The notes under the pieces: generated by a model
Databases searched by the model: none
What the model saw: the letters and a program-made list of their open reading frames with translations, nothing else
What the model was told of the DNA's origin: nothing
In this document: piece after piece, positions 25,501 through 37,013 of the stretch
Layout: the number at the start of each line of letters is the position of its first letter
Position numbering within the stretch: position 1 is the stretch's first letter
Made by a program: the position numbers and the translations under genes
Assembly (NCBI GenBank): GCA_028023455.1
Contig: JAQFVV010012496.1
Coordinates: 2,108,001-2,172,000 of the forward strand
Length of the DNA: 64,000 nt
Origin: Epiperipatus broadwayi
Taxonomy: Eukaryota > Onychophora > Udeonychophora > Euonychophora > Peripatidae
Reading direction: 5' to 3'

Positions 25501-27600
25501 TTTAAATCTATGATCGCTTAAAACAATGAATGCGTGTCCAATTTTCATTAATATTTACTTTCCTAAATAACTTTACTTTCATATAAATCGACACGCATTC
25601 AGTGCATCATTTATTGTAATGCAGGGGTCTACAACTTCGCAAATGGCTGACGTATTAGTTATAATAATCCCCAATTTATATACATGTTTTGTATTTACTA
25701 AATCATCATGAATCATCCACAAAAATACATTTCTTTGAGAGTCGCCAACGTTCTTTAATAAATGTTGATAATGTAGGACCGAGTTAGAAATCTGTTGAAA
25801 TCTCATAATAATCGTTTATACAGAATACGTGTGTTACGTTTTAGAGACGCGATGATCTATTCTGCCGTGAAATTTCCGGATTCTTCAGGGTTGAAATTAA
25901 CCCCACTCGTCCTAAACAAGCGGGCATAATGGGTGCTCCCGTAGGACTTGACAACGTCATGCAGCCAGCCGGCAAAATGCGACACGGACCGCTTGTCCCT
26001 GGTTATGCTTATGTGACACCTTACTTCATCGAGTCGGGGCAGAGACCAGCCTGACATTCTTATAAACCCATTCACGGCATTGCAGTTTCAATATACTGCC
26101 ATTCCATATCGCCTTTCTAAAGCGTACCACGTGTTCCTTTGCTCAATTTTATTATTCTATATATCACTCCGCCTCTGCATTATCTTCATAATTCACTCTC
26201 AAATAAATGTTTGCCCTTAGTTATAAATAAATATTTTAATTAAATAAATATATGTCCGCCGTTACTCTTAAACTTACTTTAGACTCTTGCATTGCAAAGG
26301 TATAAATCCCTCCAGGCATGCATTAGAAATACTCACTCGAGAATTTTAGGTAGCTAGATTACGCCTTCAAATAAATGTATTCCTTTTGTAAACATTTCAG
26401 TATCGAAATACCGCTATTGAAATCCTCAATATAAAATAATGTCTAAATAAATAAATGTATTCTTTAAAATATAATCATGTCGCAAATTCCGCTACTGAAG
26501 CTTTGAATCCCTAAATATTATTAATAATTGTTTTATTAAAATGTATTAATAAATAATTTTAAACTATATGTCTGCAGTTACGTTTCATTTATTCGATACC
26601 CATTCTATATAATATTTCCTCGATTATGTAAATATGAATGTTTAATTAATATTAGTTTGATTATTGGCTAACTCGAGAATAAAATCACGACTCTCTTGCA
26701 TATCCCTGACCACCGTGCCTAAGGAAATATTTACTAATGTCGCATCAGATGCGTTGTCGTGGATTGTATTGTGGAACCGATAAACTATGTTCGAACTCCA
26801 TGGGTGGCTTCGCTACTCAATGGTGCTGCTATTCTGTATGGTGGTCGAATTCTGCACTATGTTTACGAGTCACACGTTTTCTGACCATTACAATATGTAT
26901 TATAAAATAGGTTGAATTATACACCTACATACGAATTTATAACAGAATAAATTAATAACTGACTTCATAATATTAAATCTATAACATTTTTTTATTAGCA
27001 AACCAAAATTTATCTGATGTAATAATTAATGTAATGTGTATTTACAGTCTTTATCCACATGTACATATATAATGCCACATATATAGACATGATAATACCA
27101 TTATAAATCTATTTTAATTAGGTTTGAACCTAGCATAGAGTTGGTATTCAGACTGAAGATGAAATGGTGAGGGATAAAAGGATTACCGTTTCAATACTAA
27201 CTGAATAAATTATATTCACAGACAACTTTGGACTGTGGTTATAGACCGACATAAAATGCCGAGCTGCTAGTAAAAGAAAGAATTGGCAATTATAAACAAT
27301 CAATGATGGCATTCTCAAGGTCAAGTCATGAACTATAAATTCTAATATTCTCTCTGTGCTCTGGAATAACCTCTATTGAAATATATGAGTTAAGACTTAT
27401 CACTTACAATGTATATGTTAAAAATATATAAAGGGTTAGCTATTGCTTGAAAACTTAGAACAAAGACCACAAATACGACTGGATCACAAAAAAGTTGAAG
27501 TTAGGTGTAATCTACAAGCAATCATCTGGATGCACGTACTTAAGTGCTAAAGTATCTATCACAAAAAATAATACCAGTGATGTAACTTATTCACTGCATT
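22581..27600. other. AT-rich intron with three less AT-rich patches
   Basis: Patches at 22630-22860, 23700-23900 and 25860-26080 are open in one or more frames of 70-80 codons, but match no family I recognise. A box-B-like aggttcaaacc lies near 27131 on the minus strand. Nothing fits an ARID2 exon. Confidence 0.4.
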
Positions 27601-27680
27601 TATTTCACTGATCATGGGATGATGACTATTGCCATGACCCTCACCCACCTTTCCTCTTCCATTCCATTACAAATCATATC

Positions 27681-27696
27681 CCAATGTTGGGTGCCA
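27681..27696 (-). other. PBS-like motif at the outer edge of the left arm
   Basis: The minus strand reads TGGCACCCAACATTGG, which resembles the TGGC.CC-AACGTGG primer binding sites of Ty3/Gypsy elements. If real, the inverted arms are LTRs in opposite orientation. Confidence 0.35.
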
Positions 27697-29619
27697 TTTG
27701 TAGCGAGTATGGAAGAGAAGGGTAATATGGTAAAATGGAAAAACATTATCCCCATACAAATAAAAATGAACAGAGAAACAACATTTAAGTTGGGAAAAAA
27801 ATATCATTTTATAACAATAAGTTACAAACATAAAATAACCCCAATTAAATAATTATCATCAGTCACCCCTCATGACTGGATATAGGGGATACATTGAACC
27901 ATAATGAAAAAAATGCTGGGATCCTGATACATGCTGGTCACCTTCAGCGCTCTGGCCACATCACATAATGATTGCCTAGGCCAACTGTAAACTTTTGTAA
28001 TCTCTGTAACAGTTAATGGACTTTGAGGGTGATCTTGACTTTTGAGCCATCCAGAGAACTAGCTGGATGTGCAAATACAATGTCCCCCCACATAAACAAA
28101 TAGTTGTTGCTCTAAAACTAACTCAGAATCAAAAGACCATAGGGATGGTGACAGTGAAGTAGAGAAGATATAATTTACAAATCATTTAAAATACTGTTAT
28201 AATAAAATCAAGTTACACACACTGCCAATTCATGAACAGAAAGCTGGGGGAATAAAAATAAACACAGTTTTTTTTTTTAACAATTATTTAATGAAATTAA
28301 CTAATAAATTCAGAAAAGATATGACAAAATGATAATTCCAGATATAATACATTGTTATAAAAAATATATATAATTCCATATAGCAAATAAGATTAACCAG
28401 TTGATTCTTATTACTAGATGAATTAACATTTAATTAATAATTATTTCTCTTTTCAATAATTCCAAGAAATGTTTCACAATAAATATAAAATTAGTTAAAT
28501 GCCCTTCCCCTTTTTTATGAAAATGGGAAGGTAACATACCTTTTTTTTATAATTTTAAAGGAAAAATAAAATAAATAAATAAAAATGTTTCAACAAAACA
28601 TAAACCAATAAAATTATTCATTATTAACTATATTAAAAATTATTACTTATATTAAAAATTATTTGTAAGTGCCCAAATGTGAACACTACAATATCTTATA
28701 TTATTATGGTCTCAAATTTTTTAGTCCTTTTAAATTTATAATTTCAAGTTTCTTTCTAGGTCAGCTTTTCCATTTTAGCTTCAAAATTTCATTGTGATGA
28801 TGCAGGATAGACAAACAATTAAATTTATACATTTTTTAATGTAACTTGCAGACAGGCTATCACAGACCGAGACAGTCATGCTGTTGGATGAAATCCAAAG
28901 CTTATTGCAAATTTCTCCCAGGGCTATTTGTATTTTTATATTTTCTTCTAGCGAACATGCAATGGTAATATTTATCTTTTAGCTAAAATTTAGCACATTG
29001 TTTTCTTCAAATTCATTTCAAAAATCTTTTTTTTTTTTCAAATTAGTAGTGAAGAAAGTAAGTCTTACTTCAAACTAAAAACATAATTTCTCACTGACTT
29101 CTTCTTACTGCACTTCTTTCAAAATCTTAATCAAAAGACTTGCTGACTAGACTAAATACCAATCTTGTAACCATTCAATATATTATCTCAGACATGATAA
29201 CATCAAAACCTGACCAATAGATTCTATTTTTACAAATAGATTATTTCCCTTTTTTGTTTAGTTTTAACTTTTAAAAAATAAAAAGAAAGAAAGAAGTAAA
29301 ATTTTATATACTATTTACTAATTTTTTAAAAAAAGTTTTAACATTTTTATTAAGAAATACTACTTTAAATTAAAGATTTATACTATTTTGGAGCAATTAA
29401 AAAAAAGAGAGAGAGAACTTTTTCAATAAACAGGACATGATTAGATTTTTTTAATCAATAAAATAAAAAAGAAAACCTTTTTGTAAAAATAAAATCTATT
29501 ATTCAAAGTTTAATGTCATTAAAAATTATTCCAAAAAAATGAGATGGGGCAGATATTAAACTTCAGTATCTCTAGATATTTTTATATTTTCTCTTTTCCT
29601 TTTTTTACATTTCTTCATA

Positions 29620-29800
29620 TATATTACTTTTCTATAAATCTCCTCATATACACTTCAATGCAATTTTTATATAAGGTCAGTTATAAATGTAAAAGGTTAT
29701 AAAAAGTTCTGATGAAGACTGCAGGACAGTCAAACTGTTAGAAAAATAAAGCAGAAATTATATAAAAATTGCATTAAAGTATATATGAGATTTATAAAAA
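29620..29800. repeat. Small fold-back with degenerate hammerhead-like core
   Basis: Arms ataaatctcctcatata and tatatgagatttat flank gcaatttttatata and its complement. Between them CTGATGA (29709-29715) is followed by AGACTG-CAGGA-CAGTC. AAACTG follows directly where GAAACTG is expected, so the G of GAAA is missing. Family matches lie at 35.2-35.6 kb. Confidence 0.65.
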
Positions 29801-32800
29801 AGTTATCTAGTCTTGTTAGCAAGTCATTCTTGATTCAGTTTTTGAAAGTTCAGTAGCGTATGAAGAGATCAGTGAGAAGTTTGTAATCTAAAATAAGACT
29901 AATCTCACTACTAGTTTGAAAAAATGGTTTTTAACTATTTGATTGTTAGTAGAAGCGAATGCCGCTGATTATAATTTGTTTTCTTTTTAAAATTGCAAAA
30001 AAACCACAAGGATGACATTTAAAAACCCCAACATTCACTGTAGCTTAAGTTCCTTTTTAAAATAGCATATTGCATGTTAAAATCAGACAAAATTTGGATT
30101 TTTTATTAATATTTTTATTAATAAGTTCATTTAATTTTTTTTTCTGCTCTGTTTATTGGCCTTTATAAAGAAGGCAAAGGCAGAATTTTATTATTGGCCA
30201 GACTCCTTAACAAAATGAATTCAGGATTTCTCGGTGATAAATAGTTTAAAGGCCTTCATCCTGAAAATTAATGTAATATTAAGAATTTAATTTCTTTATT
30301 ATTGTTAATTTTTTTTATTGTATGATAAATATATAATTTATTAATGTGTTTGCGTTTATATTAGCGTGTCTGTGTATACAAATTATACTTGTATACAAAT
30401 ATAATGAAAGTAGTGATTTATTCATAATGTAATTTTGAGACTCTGATTCAAGTTTGAGGCAACATTATTTTAGACATAATGATTCTCAAAAGGTTTAATA
30501 ATTTATTAGTGTGTTTATATTTGTATTAGTGTGTTTGTACTTGCAAGTCTGCGTTTGTATAACAAGTAATAATTTTTATATATAAAATTAAAATATTATA
30601 GAACAGTGCATGTAAATTTTAGGATTGGTTATCAGATGTACAGAAAAGTTGCAGTTAATAAAGCCATCATAAAATTTACTGGGCATAGTACCATATGAAA
30701 ATATAAACTCTTAAAACGAATGAGAGTTTGCAAGTGGTATGATGATAGCCACAAGGGTTATGTACACCACGTGGAATTGTATGCAGGCAAAGAATGAAAT
30801 CCTGATTCTTGCCTATGGCTTAGTTCTCACGCTGCGGAGTCGTAGTTTTGCCACATCACATTATTTTCAAGTCTATAGTTAGCAAATGAGCTATATGAAA
30901 ATAAATTATATCTCTGTGGGACAACAAATATACCAAGATAACATCACTGGCGTACACAAAAAATATAAAATGAGATGAAACTCATTTTATCATTAATACA
31001 GTCAGTAGGCCATCAATTTCAAGTTCTGGATAGACAAGAAGCCAATCAACTATGATGACAAATGCATATCCACCTTATGGAAATGATTTATTTTGTATCT
31101 TTTATTAGGATAAATCTTTTTCTTATAGATGCCTTGAGATTTTTTAACTTTTGGAGTACAAGATAAAAATGAAGAATTCTTATGCAACTATTTTTGTAGA
31201 TTTTGAAGCTATGAATTATCTCAGGTAACAAGTATTATACATGTTTTGAATCAGAATTTTGTGAAATTATCAATAAAGATATAGTTTTAAACTTAGTTAA
31301 TGATAAATTGAAAATTACAAACAAGCAATAAAGTAATAATTACTTCGAATGTTGAAATTTATTTCTTTTTCTTACTTTTTTAATGGTAATTATTATTTGT
31401 CTTAGTCTGATTGTTTTCCTTAGTTTTTCTATTTTCTGTCAATGCTCTAACATTATTAAAACTGAAGTTATTATGAAAATTGTTCTCAAATTAGTTTTTT
31501 AAAAATTCAATATGATGCCAAATATCCTCATATAGTTAAAATGGATTCGAAAAACACAACGTGCTACGTTTTAGCTAAAAGCTAAACATCTCTAATCCTC
31601 ACCATGTAGCTTGTTCACTAGAAGAAAATGTAAAAGAATATCCCTACAAAAAATCTACAAACTTTCTCTTTAATCCAAAAACATAACTGCCTCAGTATGT
31701 GAAAGCCTGATTGCAACTTTTTACATTGGAAAATGGATAACTTTCAGCCTGTACTAAGCAGAAAATTATAATTGTAAAATGGATTAATTTACCTGTGTAA
31801 TCTACCTTGCATCATCATAATGAAAATTTGAAGTTACAGAAAAAGAAAATTATTGAAAGAACTTCGGATTGTATAACCTGAACATTTGGAAAAATGAAAA
31901 GCTGACCTGAAAAAACTTTAAAAAAAATTCAGGAGAATAAACCTATAGTAATATAATGTATAGCAATGTGTACATCTAAATTTACAAATAATTTTTAGAA
32001 GTAATAATGAAAAATTTTATTTAGTGAAAATGTTCTTCTTTTTCATGAAAATGAGAAGGTCCCTCCAAAATTGTAAAGAAGGGTATGGAATCTTCCCATT
32101 TTCATAAAACAGGAAAACAAATGTTTTAGCTAATCATAAATTTTATTGTTAGGGCGAAATGTTTTTCAGATTTAATCACTTTAATTAAGGGAAATAACTA
32201 TTAATTGATTTAGACATAAGAATTAACTGGTTAATCTAATTTGCTATATGAAATTTTTTTTTTTTTTCATAAAATTGTATTGGCCTTCGAATTATCATAT
32301 TCTTATATCTTTTCTGAATTGATTAAAGTATTCTCTAATTTCATTAAATAATTGTTTAAAAAATGTATTAACATCTTTATTCTCCCAGCTATCTGTACTA
32401 TGAACTGGCAATGTAATTTCATTATAGCATAGTTTTAAGGAATTTGTAAATTATCCCAGTAAGATTATTTAAATTAAAGTAGATTAAGCATATACATTTA
32501 TTTTCTCTTACTCATTGTCAGTACTTACGACTTTTTTGATTCTCAGTTAGTTCTAAAACAGTAACAGTTTATTTATATGTGGGGTTTATATGTTTTGGGT
32601 ATCTAGATAAATCTCTGGATGGTGCAAAGTTCAAGATCATCTTTAAAGTCTATTCACTGCACTTTATTTATAGATTATAAATTACCTCGCAGTTGGTCTG
32701 TATGCTCATGGTATATGACCAAAACCTTGATGATGACTATATATCATGATCTCAGCATTTGTTTTTTATTATGATTGAATGTATCTCTTTCAGGTCCAGT

Positions 32801-33000
32801 CACAAATGATGACTGTTACAGATGATTTGATCAAAGCTGGTGATATTATTAGTTTGTAACATAGTGTTATACCTTGGTTATTATTTATTTCTAACTTAAA
32901 TGCTGCCTGCTCATATTCCTTTTATTTGTTTGGGAATATGTTTTCCCATCTCCCCAAGTCATTATCATTTTCTACTATTATTAATCCACTGCAAGAGGAA

Positions 33001-34290
33001 GATTTATTTTCTTTGATATTTAACTTTTCTCATATCAATCTGGCAAACTTACTTATTTTGATCATCCATCTCACAAATACTCTTTCTAGTCTTCTATAAT
33101 CTTGTGAGATTATTTTCCTATTCTATAAATATGTCCATCGCAATTCCATTTCAATCTCTTCATTTTTTCAATGATGACAGCAATATCTTTTATTCTTATT
33201 CATGTATTTGCAGTTAAATAAAAGAATCTAGTAGTAATTGGTATAAAATCTTACATCATTATACTGAATAAAATGGACTGTATGTAAACTTGTTTCAAGT
33301 ACGTCTTATACATAAGAATTATTGGAGATATTTATTGCTTCCACTTTGCAAATTTTACAAAAAAAAATTCCTTTTTTGTACTATTATTTGATGAACCATT
33401 TTAGTTGCATGAGAAGAAACACCATTGGAGATACAGAGAAATAAATAAATTTTCTATAAGGCATTTATTTATTGCTTACTCTTTATAAATTTTGCAAAAA
33501 ATATATTTTGATTGTACTAACTGTTGAACCCTTTTACATTCCAGATGATTAAGTACTTTGGAAAAAATGATAGCAATAACCACTTAGAATTCTAATATAA
33601 AAACCTAAATATCTGAACCCCACACAGATTTCGAAGCATATTAATATCTGCTATTTTTTAGTTTTGTATATATTCACAGATAAAATTTCACAAAAATGTT
33701 TTTATAACTACTAGAGACATTTATTAGAGGGGAAAATCTATTCTAATTTGAATATTACCAAGTTTGAGCCCTTATAATATTTTTTTTATAATTTTTCTCC
33801 AACTGCAACTAACTGTAAATATTATGCACATAGCAATCATTAAATTTCATACAGCCAATTGTTTTTATAACTATTGGAACATGTCTTTCATCAAATTTTC
33901 ATAAAATATGCATTATAAACTTATTTCTATTTGTAATAGTGTTTGATTAATGAAGTTAAATAGAATTACTTACTTTATTTCGTAATATGCACACATTTTT
34001 GGAAGTAATTTAAGAAAATAATGATCGGTTAAAAATTATAAATTTGCATTGTTTGATATTTTTATCACGAGCAAGAAGATATGATAAAATTAAAAATAAT
34101 TATCCCCAATTAATTGAATGAGTATGGAAGCACAATGTCATTTTTTACTCCCAATATTTCTTCTTTTTCCTAACCACCAAGACCAATAATAAAAGTAAGC
34201 CTGTGGCTTCATTTATTTTTTTTAAAAAATCTTACATTATTTAAGTAAGAATTTTTTCTACAGTACAGGCTTTTTCATACCTGCACGCCA
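33001..34290. other. AT-rich intron with a degenerate tandem duplication
   Basis: A unit of about 137 bp starting tattgctt occurs at 33333 and 33470 (both followed by tttgcaa- or tttgtac-like text). No gene was seen. Confidence 0.4.
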
Positions 34291-34455
34291 ATATGTAACA
34301 TATAGAGGGTTTGAACTCAGACTTTCACATGACCCTCAACTATCCACGCTATCTCATTATCTTTTCGACATGTGTGTGATCAAGGGTGTCAGCAGTATGA
34401 GATAGCGTGGATAGTTGAGGATTGTAAAATCCAAGTTCAAACCTCCTATATATTA
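34290..34455. repeat. Inverted pair of tRNA-derived SINE-like heads
   Basis: The right copy (plus, 34396-34452) reads agatagcgtggatagttgag, then aagttcaaacctcc, which fits Pol III box A and box B in a tRNA-like layout. The left copy (34297-34350) is its inverted match. The anticodon region cannot be folded into a good tRNA by eye, so this is not called a tRNA gene. Confidence 0.6.
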
Positions 34456-34589
34456 TTAAGTAAGTTAATTTATTTATTCACAAAAAATTTATGTATGCGT
34501 TACTCAAAAAAAAAAAAGACTTTTACAAATCATAATGACATCTTAAGGTTAAATAATTGCAATTATTTACTTTTTTTTATTTATTTTAC

Positions 34590-34786
34590 CTTGATAATGT
34601 CCTGGAGACTTTGGAGGTGGACTTGGAGTGGACGCTTGAGGAGTGACTGGTCGAGGAGGAACCCATGAATGAACAGGTGTCTGTTGCATAGGAAGAGGAA
34701 CATTTCGTTTTCGAATCCCTTCATGATGCATCTGAGAACCTCCTTGTGAGTCAACTCTCTTATTACTAGAATTAGGAAAAACACTC
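34590..34786 (-). CDS. ARID2: ARID2 exon, end of RFX domain and proline-rich linker
   Basis: The 197-bp exon (1+195+1) completes Arg and reads SVFPNSSNKRVDS, then HEGIRKRNVPLPMQ, then a Pro/Ser-rich stretch ending PKSPGHYQ. Human ARID2 has TVFPNHTVKRVEDSS and VGVKRRAIPLPIQ at this point, so the last winged-helix strand and the basic RKR patch are conserved. The acceptor is ttattgttgtag/GAGTG and the donor TATCAAG/gtaaaa. The last base joins GT at 11214 to make Gly (HYQ-GQVPYPRQL). The intron downstream is about 23.4 kb and is filled with mobile elements. Confidence 0.93.
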
Positions 34787-34989
34787 CTACAACAATAACA
34801 ATAAAAAAAAAAGACAATCCTATGAATAAAACTAGTTAAATAAAAAATTTTTAATCTCAAATTCAAAGTAAAAAGATATTTAAAAAGGATGAAGTATAAA
34901 ATGAAATATTCCATGCTCATCAAGATAAGATTTGGATGCAAGAAAAATACATGCTTTAATACAAATGCTCCTCTTCAAGACACTCATAC

Positions 34990-35124
34990 CTGAGGCAGGT
35001 GGAGAACTGTGTGGCATTAAGAATGCCTGATTTACCCAGCTTGCTACAAAAAGCCAGGTATTCTGCATATAAATCAGTTCTAGATACAGAACTGTCAGAG
35101 TCTGCCTCACAGTGAGATTGTAAC
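34990..35124 (-). CDS. ARID2: ARID2 exon, core of the RFX-type winged-helix domain
   Basis: The 135-bp exon (1+132+2) completes Trp, then reads LQSHCEADSDSSVSRTDLY, AEYLAFCSKLGKSGILNA, TQFSTCL and ends in a split Arg. Human ARID2 has LNAHFEVNPDCSVSRAEMY, SEYLSTCSKLARGGIL and FYKCLRTVFPN here, so almost every helix position is kept. This is the DNA-binding winged helix that distinguishes the ARID2 family. The acceptor is tgtattacag/GTTAC and the donor CTCAG/gtatga. It lies 203 bp upstream of the next exon but 11.8 kb downstream of the previous one. A stop-free shadow frame crosses it, but only the phased frame given here matches the family. Confidence 0.94.
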
Positions 35125-35214
35125 CTGTAATACAAGGTGAATTATCATGACTAATTAATGCCAACTCACAAAATATGCAGATTAAAATTCTTTTATCATT
35201 TCCTCTTATACATT

Positions 35215-35600
35215 TTAATGCATTCTCTTTTTCCAATTTTATTTTGCTTACAGTTTCGACTATCCTGCAGTCTTCATCAGAGCTACAACATTTATTTAAA
35301 CATATAATCGTATAACCATTATTTTACATTACCATTCATAATGATATTTAACTTTAACTTTGTAGCTTTTCTTTTCTTATTTCTTACCTATTTTTCTTAT
35401 CATTTTTACTTCCATTCTATGATTACGAATGGTAATATAAAATATGTATATAAAATAATGGTTATATGATTGTTTAAATGTTGTAGCTCTGATGAAGACT
35501 GCAGGACAGTCGAAACTGTAAGCAGAATAAAGCAATTGTAAAAAAAAAAGATTGCATTAAAGTGTCTAAGAGAAGATGATAAAACAATTTTAATAAATAT
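35215..35600. repeat. Fold-back element with a hammerhead-like core in each arm
   Basis: The arms (35215-35335 and 35415-35570) are inverted copies. The right arm, plus strand, has CTGATGA (35489-35495), A, then GACTG-CAGGA-CAGTC (5-bp stem II), then GAAAC. The left arm, minus strand, has the same with CTGATGA at 35274-35280 and GAAA at 35254-35257. Both keep the invariant core bases, but there is one extra A before stem II and a very short or absent stem III. A related degenerate copy lies at 35940-35990. Confidence 0.7.
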
Positions 35601-36664
35601 GAATAAATGAAGAGAAATGCAAAAAAAGTAAAGAAGATATAAGAATAATAATCTTCTAGTAAAAATATACATATACAAATCAAATAGAACAACTGTATAC
35701 ATACAAAATTTGAATTTTATTTACTTCAGCCAATAAAAATTAAGGTTTTTAAGATTTAATTTTAAAAGGCACTAAAAAAATAAATAAATAACAATGTATC
35801 AAATTTTATTTATTCAAAGATCTGTATAAACGTTTATCAGTTTTTTTTTAAACATTATTTTCCAAATATTTACTTTATTACAATCAATAAATAATAAACT
35901 ATTTTAGTTATGCACTTGTCTGCATTCATTTTTTTATTTTTATGCTTACAATTTTGACTGTACAACAGTCTTCTTCAGAACTATAAAATATACAAAACAT
36001 ATAAAAAATAAATCATAGAATTATGCTTTATGCTTGCCAATTATAATAATAATAGTTGTGCTAACTCACATATAAGGTAAAGCTGTATAAATTAACAAAT
36101 TAATTATAGTCAACAAATTAAAATGGCTAAGCGCTTTCGAGAAAGTGTATTTCTCATAATCATAGCCTGTTATGGCTGTGTTATACTTTCAAATTATACA
36201 AATCAATTTTTTATATAATTCGGCATATTTTTTATATCGAATGTGTAATCATATATATGTATTTATTGCATACATATTTCTGCATCACCTTTTTTTAATG
36301 TATATATATTTAATTTCTCAAATTATACTTAAATTTAACTCATAATAAATAAATAACACAATAACTGACAAAATAATGTAATTTATTGTGCATGTATAAA
36401 ATGGGATGAGAGTAGAAAAATTCAAAAATATTAAACACTAATATTATTTTGCCAAGCGCTTTCAGCACCGAGTACCAGAATCATGGCGATATATTTGAAC
36501 TTAACGGTTCATTATAGGGTTTAATATTTTTTAATTTTTTCGACTTTATCACATTTTAAAAGTGTAGATCAATTTAAATTTAGCTCAATGAATTTCCATC
36601 TAAAACAATTTAATATTGGATGATACAATTCTTTTCAAAGCCTTATTTAATAATCACAAAATGA

Positions 36665-36950
36665 TAAAAAAAAAAATCAAGTCAGATGTCACATGACTTA
36701 ATTTAATAAAGCTTGTATTTACAAATGTTATATATAGAACTCGCAAAATAAGCTCTTAACGAGCTTTGAGAATATCCCCTCAACCCAGACAGTTTTCTGC
36801 TTCTGGGCTTGTCCTAGTATTTTTAATCTAATGCTTGAATATCCTGGTACATCACTGATGATGCCAGAAGCCGAAACTGGTCTGGGGTTGAGGATATTCT
36901 CAAAGCTTGTTAAGAGCTTATTTGCGAGCTCTATATATAACATTAATAAT
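36665..36950. repeat. Fold-back element, second copy of the 7790-8225 family
   Basis: The outer parts tcagatgtcacatgac and ctcttaacgagctttgag match the 7.8 kb copy. The left arm is shortened, and the right arm keeps a full hammerhead-like core. It sits alone, with no PLE coding relic next to it. Confidence 0.8.
36837..36899 (+). ncRNA. Candidate type I hammerhead ribozyme (best core in window)
   Basis: GAATATCC (36837-36844) pairs with GGATATTC (36892-36899) as stem I. CTGATGA is at 36855-36861, an 11-nt stem II segment follows, then GAA (36873-36875), ACTGGT as a 2-bp stem III with a TG loop, and cleavage triplet GTC ending at 36882. All invariant positions are present. Stem II (TGCCAGAAGCC) is mispaired in this copy, so it may be a decayed ribozyme. 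Short stem III hammerheads are known from PLEs. Confidence 0.55.
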
Positions 36951-37013
36951 CCTAAATATATTTTTAGTCACAAACACTATTTTTATACTTTAATTAATTT
37001 TAATACATCGTAA

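Larger units (their letters stand above)
27650..33000. repeat. 5.3 kb imperfect inverted repeat
   Basis: The left arm (about 27650-29050) and right arm (about 31500-33000) match as inverted copies over about 1.4 kb with many substitutions. Shared landmarks include tctggatggctcaaa (complement near 28045) with 32613-32627, aggtcagcttttcca (28760) with its complement near 31900, and gatgatgcaggatag (28796) with its complement near 31811. The 2.4 kb between the arms is AT-rich and holds a hammerhead-like palindrome at 29620-29800. No gene was seen. Confidence 0.75.
11215..34589 (-). other. 23.4 kb ARID2 intron
   Basis: This intron is defined by phased exon ends at both sides (G/GT Gly codon). 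It holds a PLE relic, an LTR-like relic, a giant inverted repeat, SINE-like sequences and AT-rich DNA, each listed separately. Confidence 0.85.

Noticed and set aside
34396-34452. Functional tRNA gene
   Set aside because: Box-A- and box-B-like words are present, but no good acceptor or anticodon stem could be built; it is better explained as a SINE head.
34880-35236. 118-codon minus-strand frame as a gene
   Set aside because: It is a shadow of the ARID2 RFX exon in a different frame.
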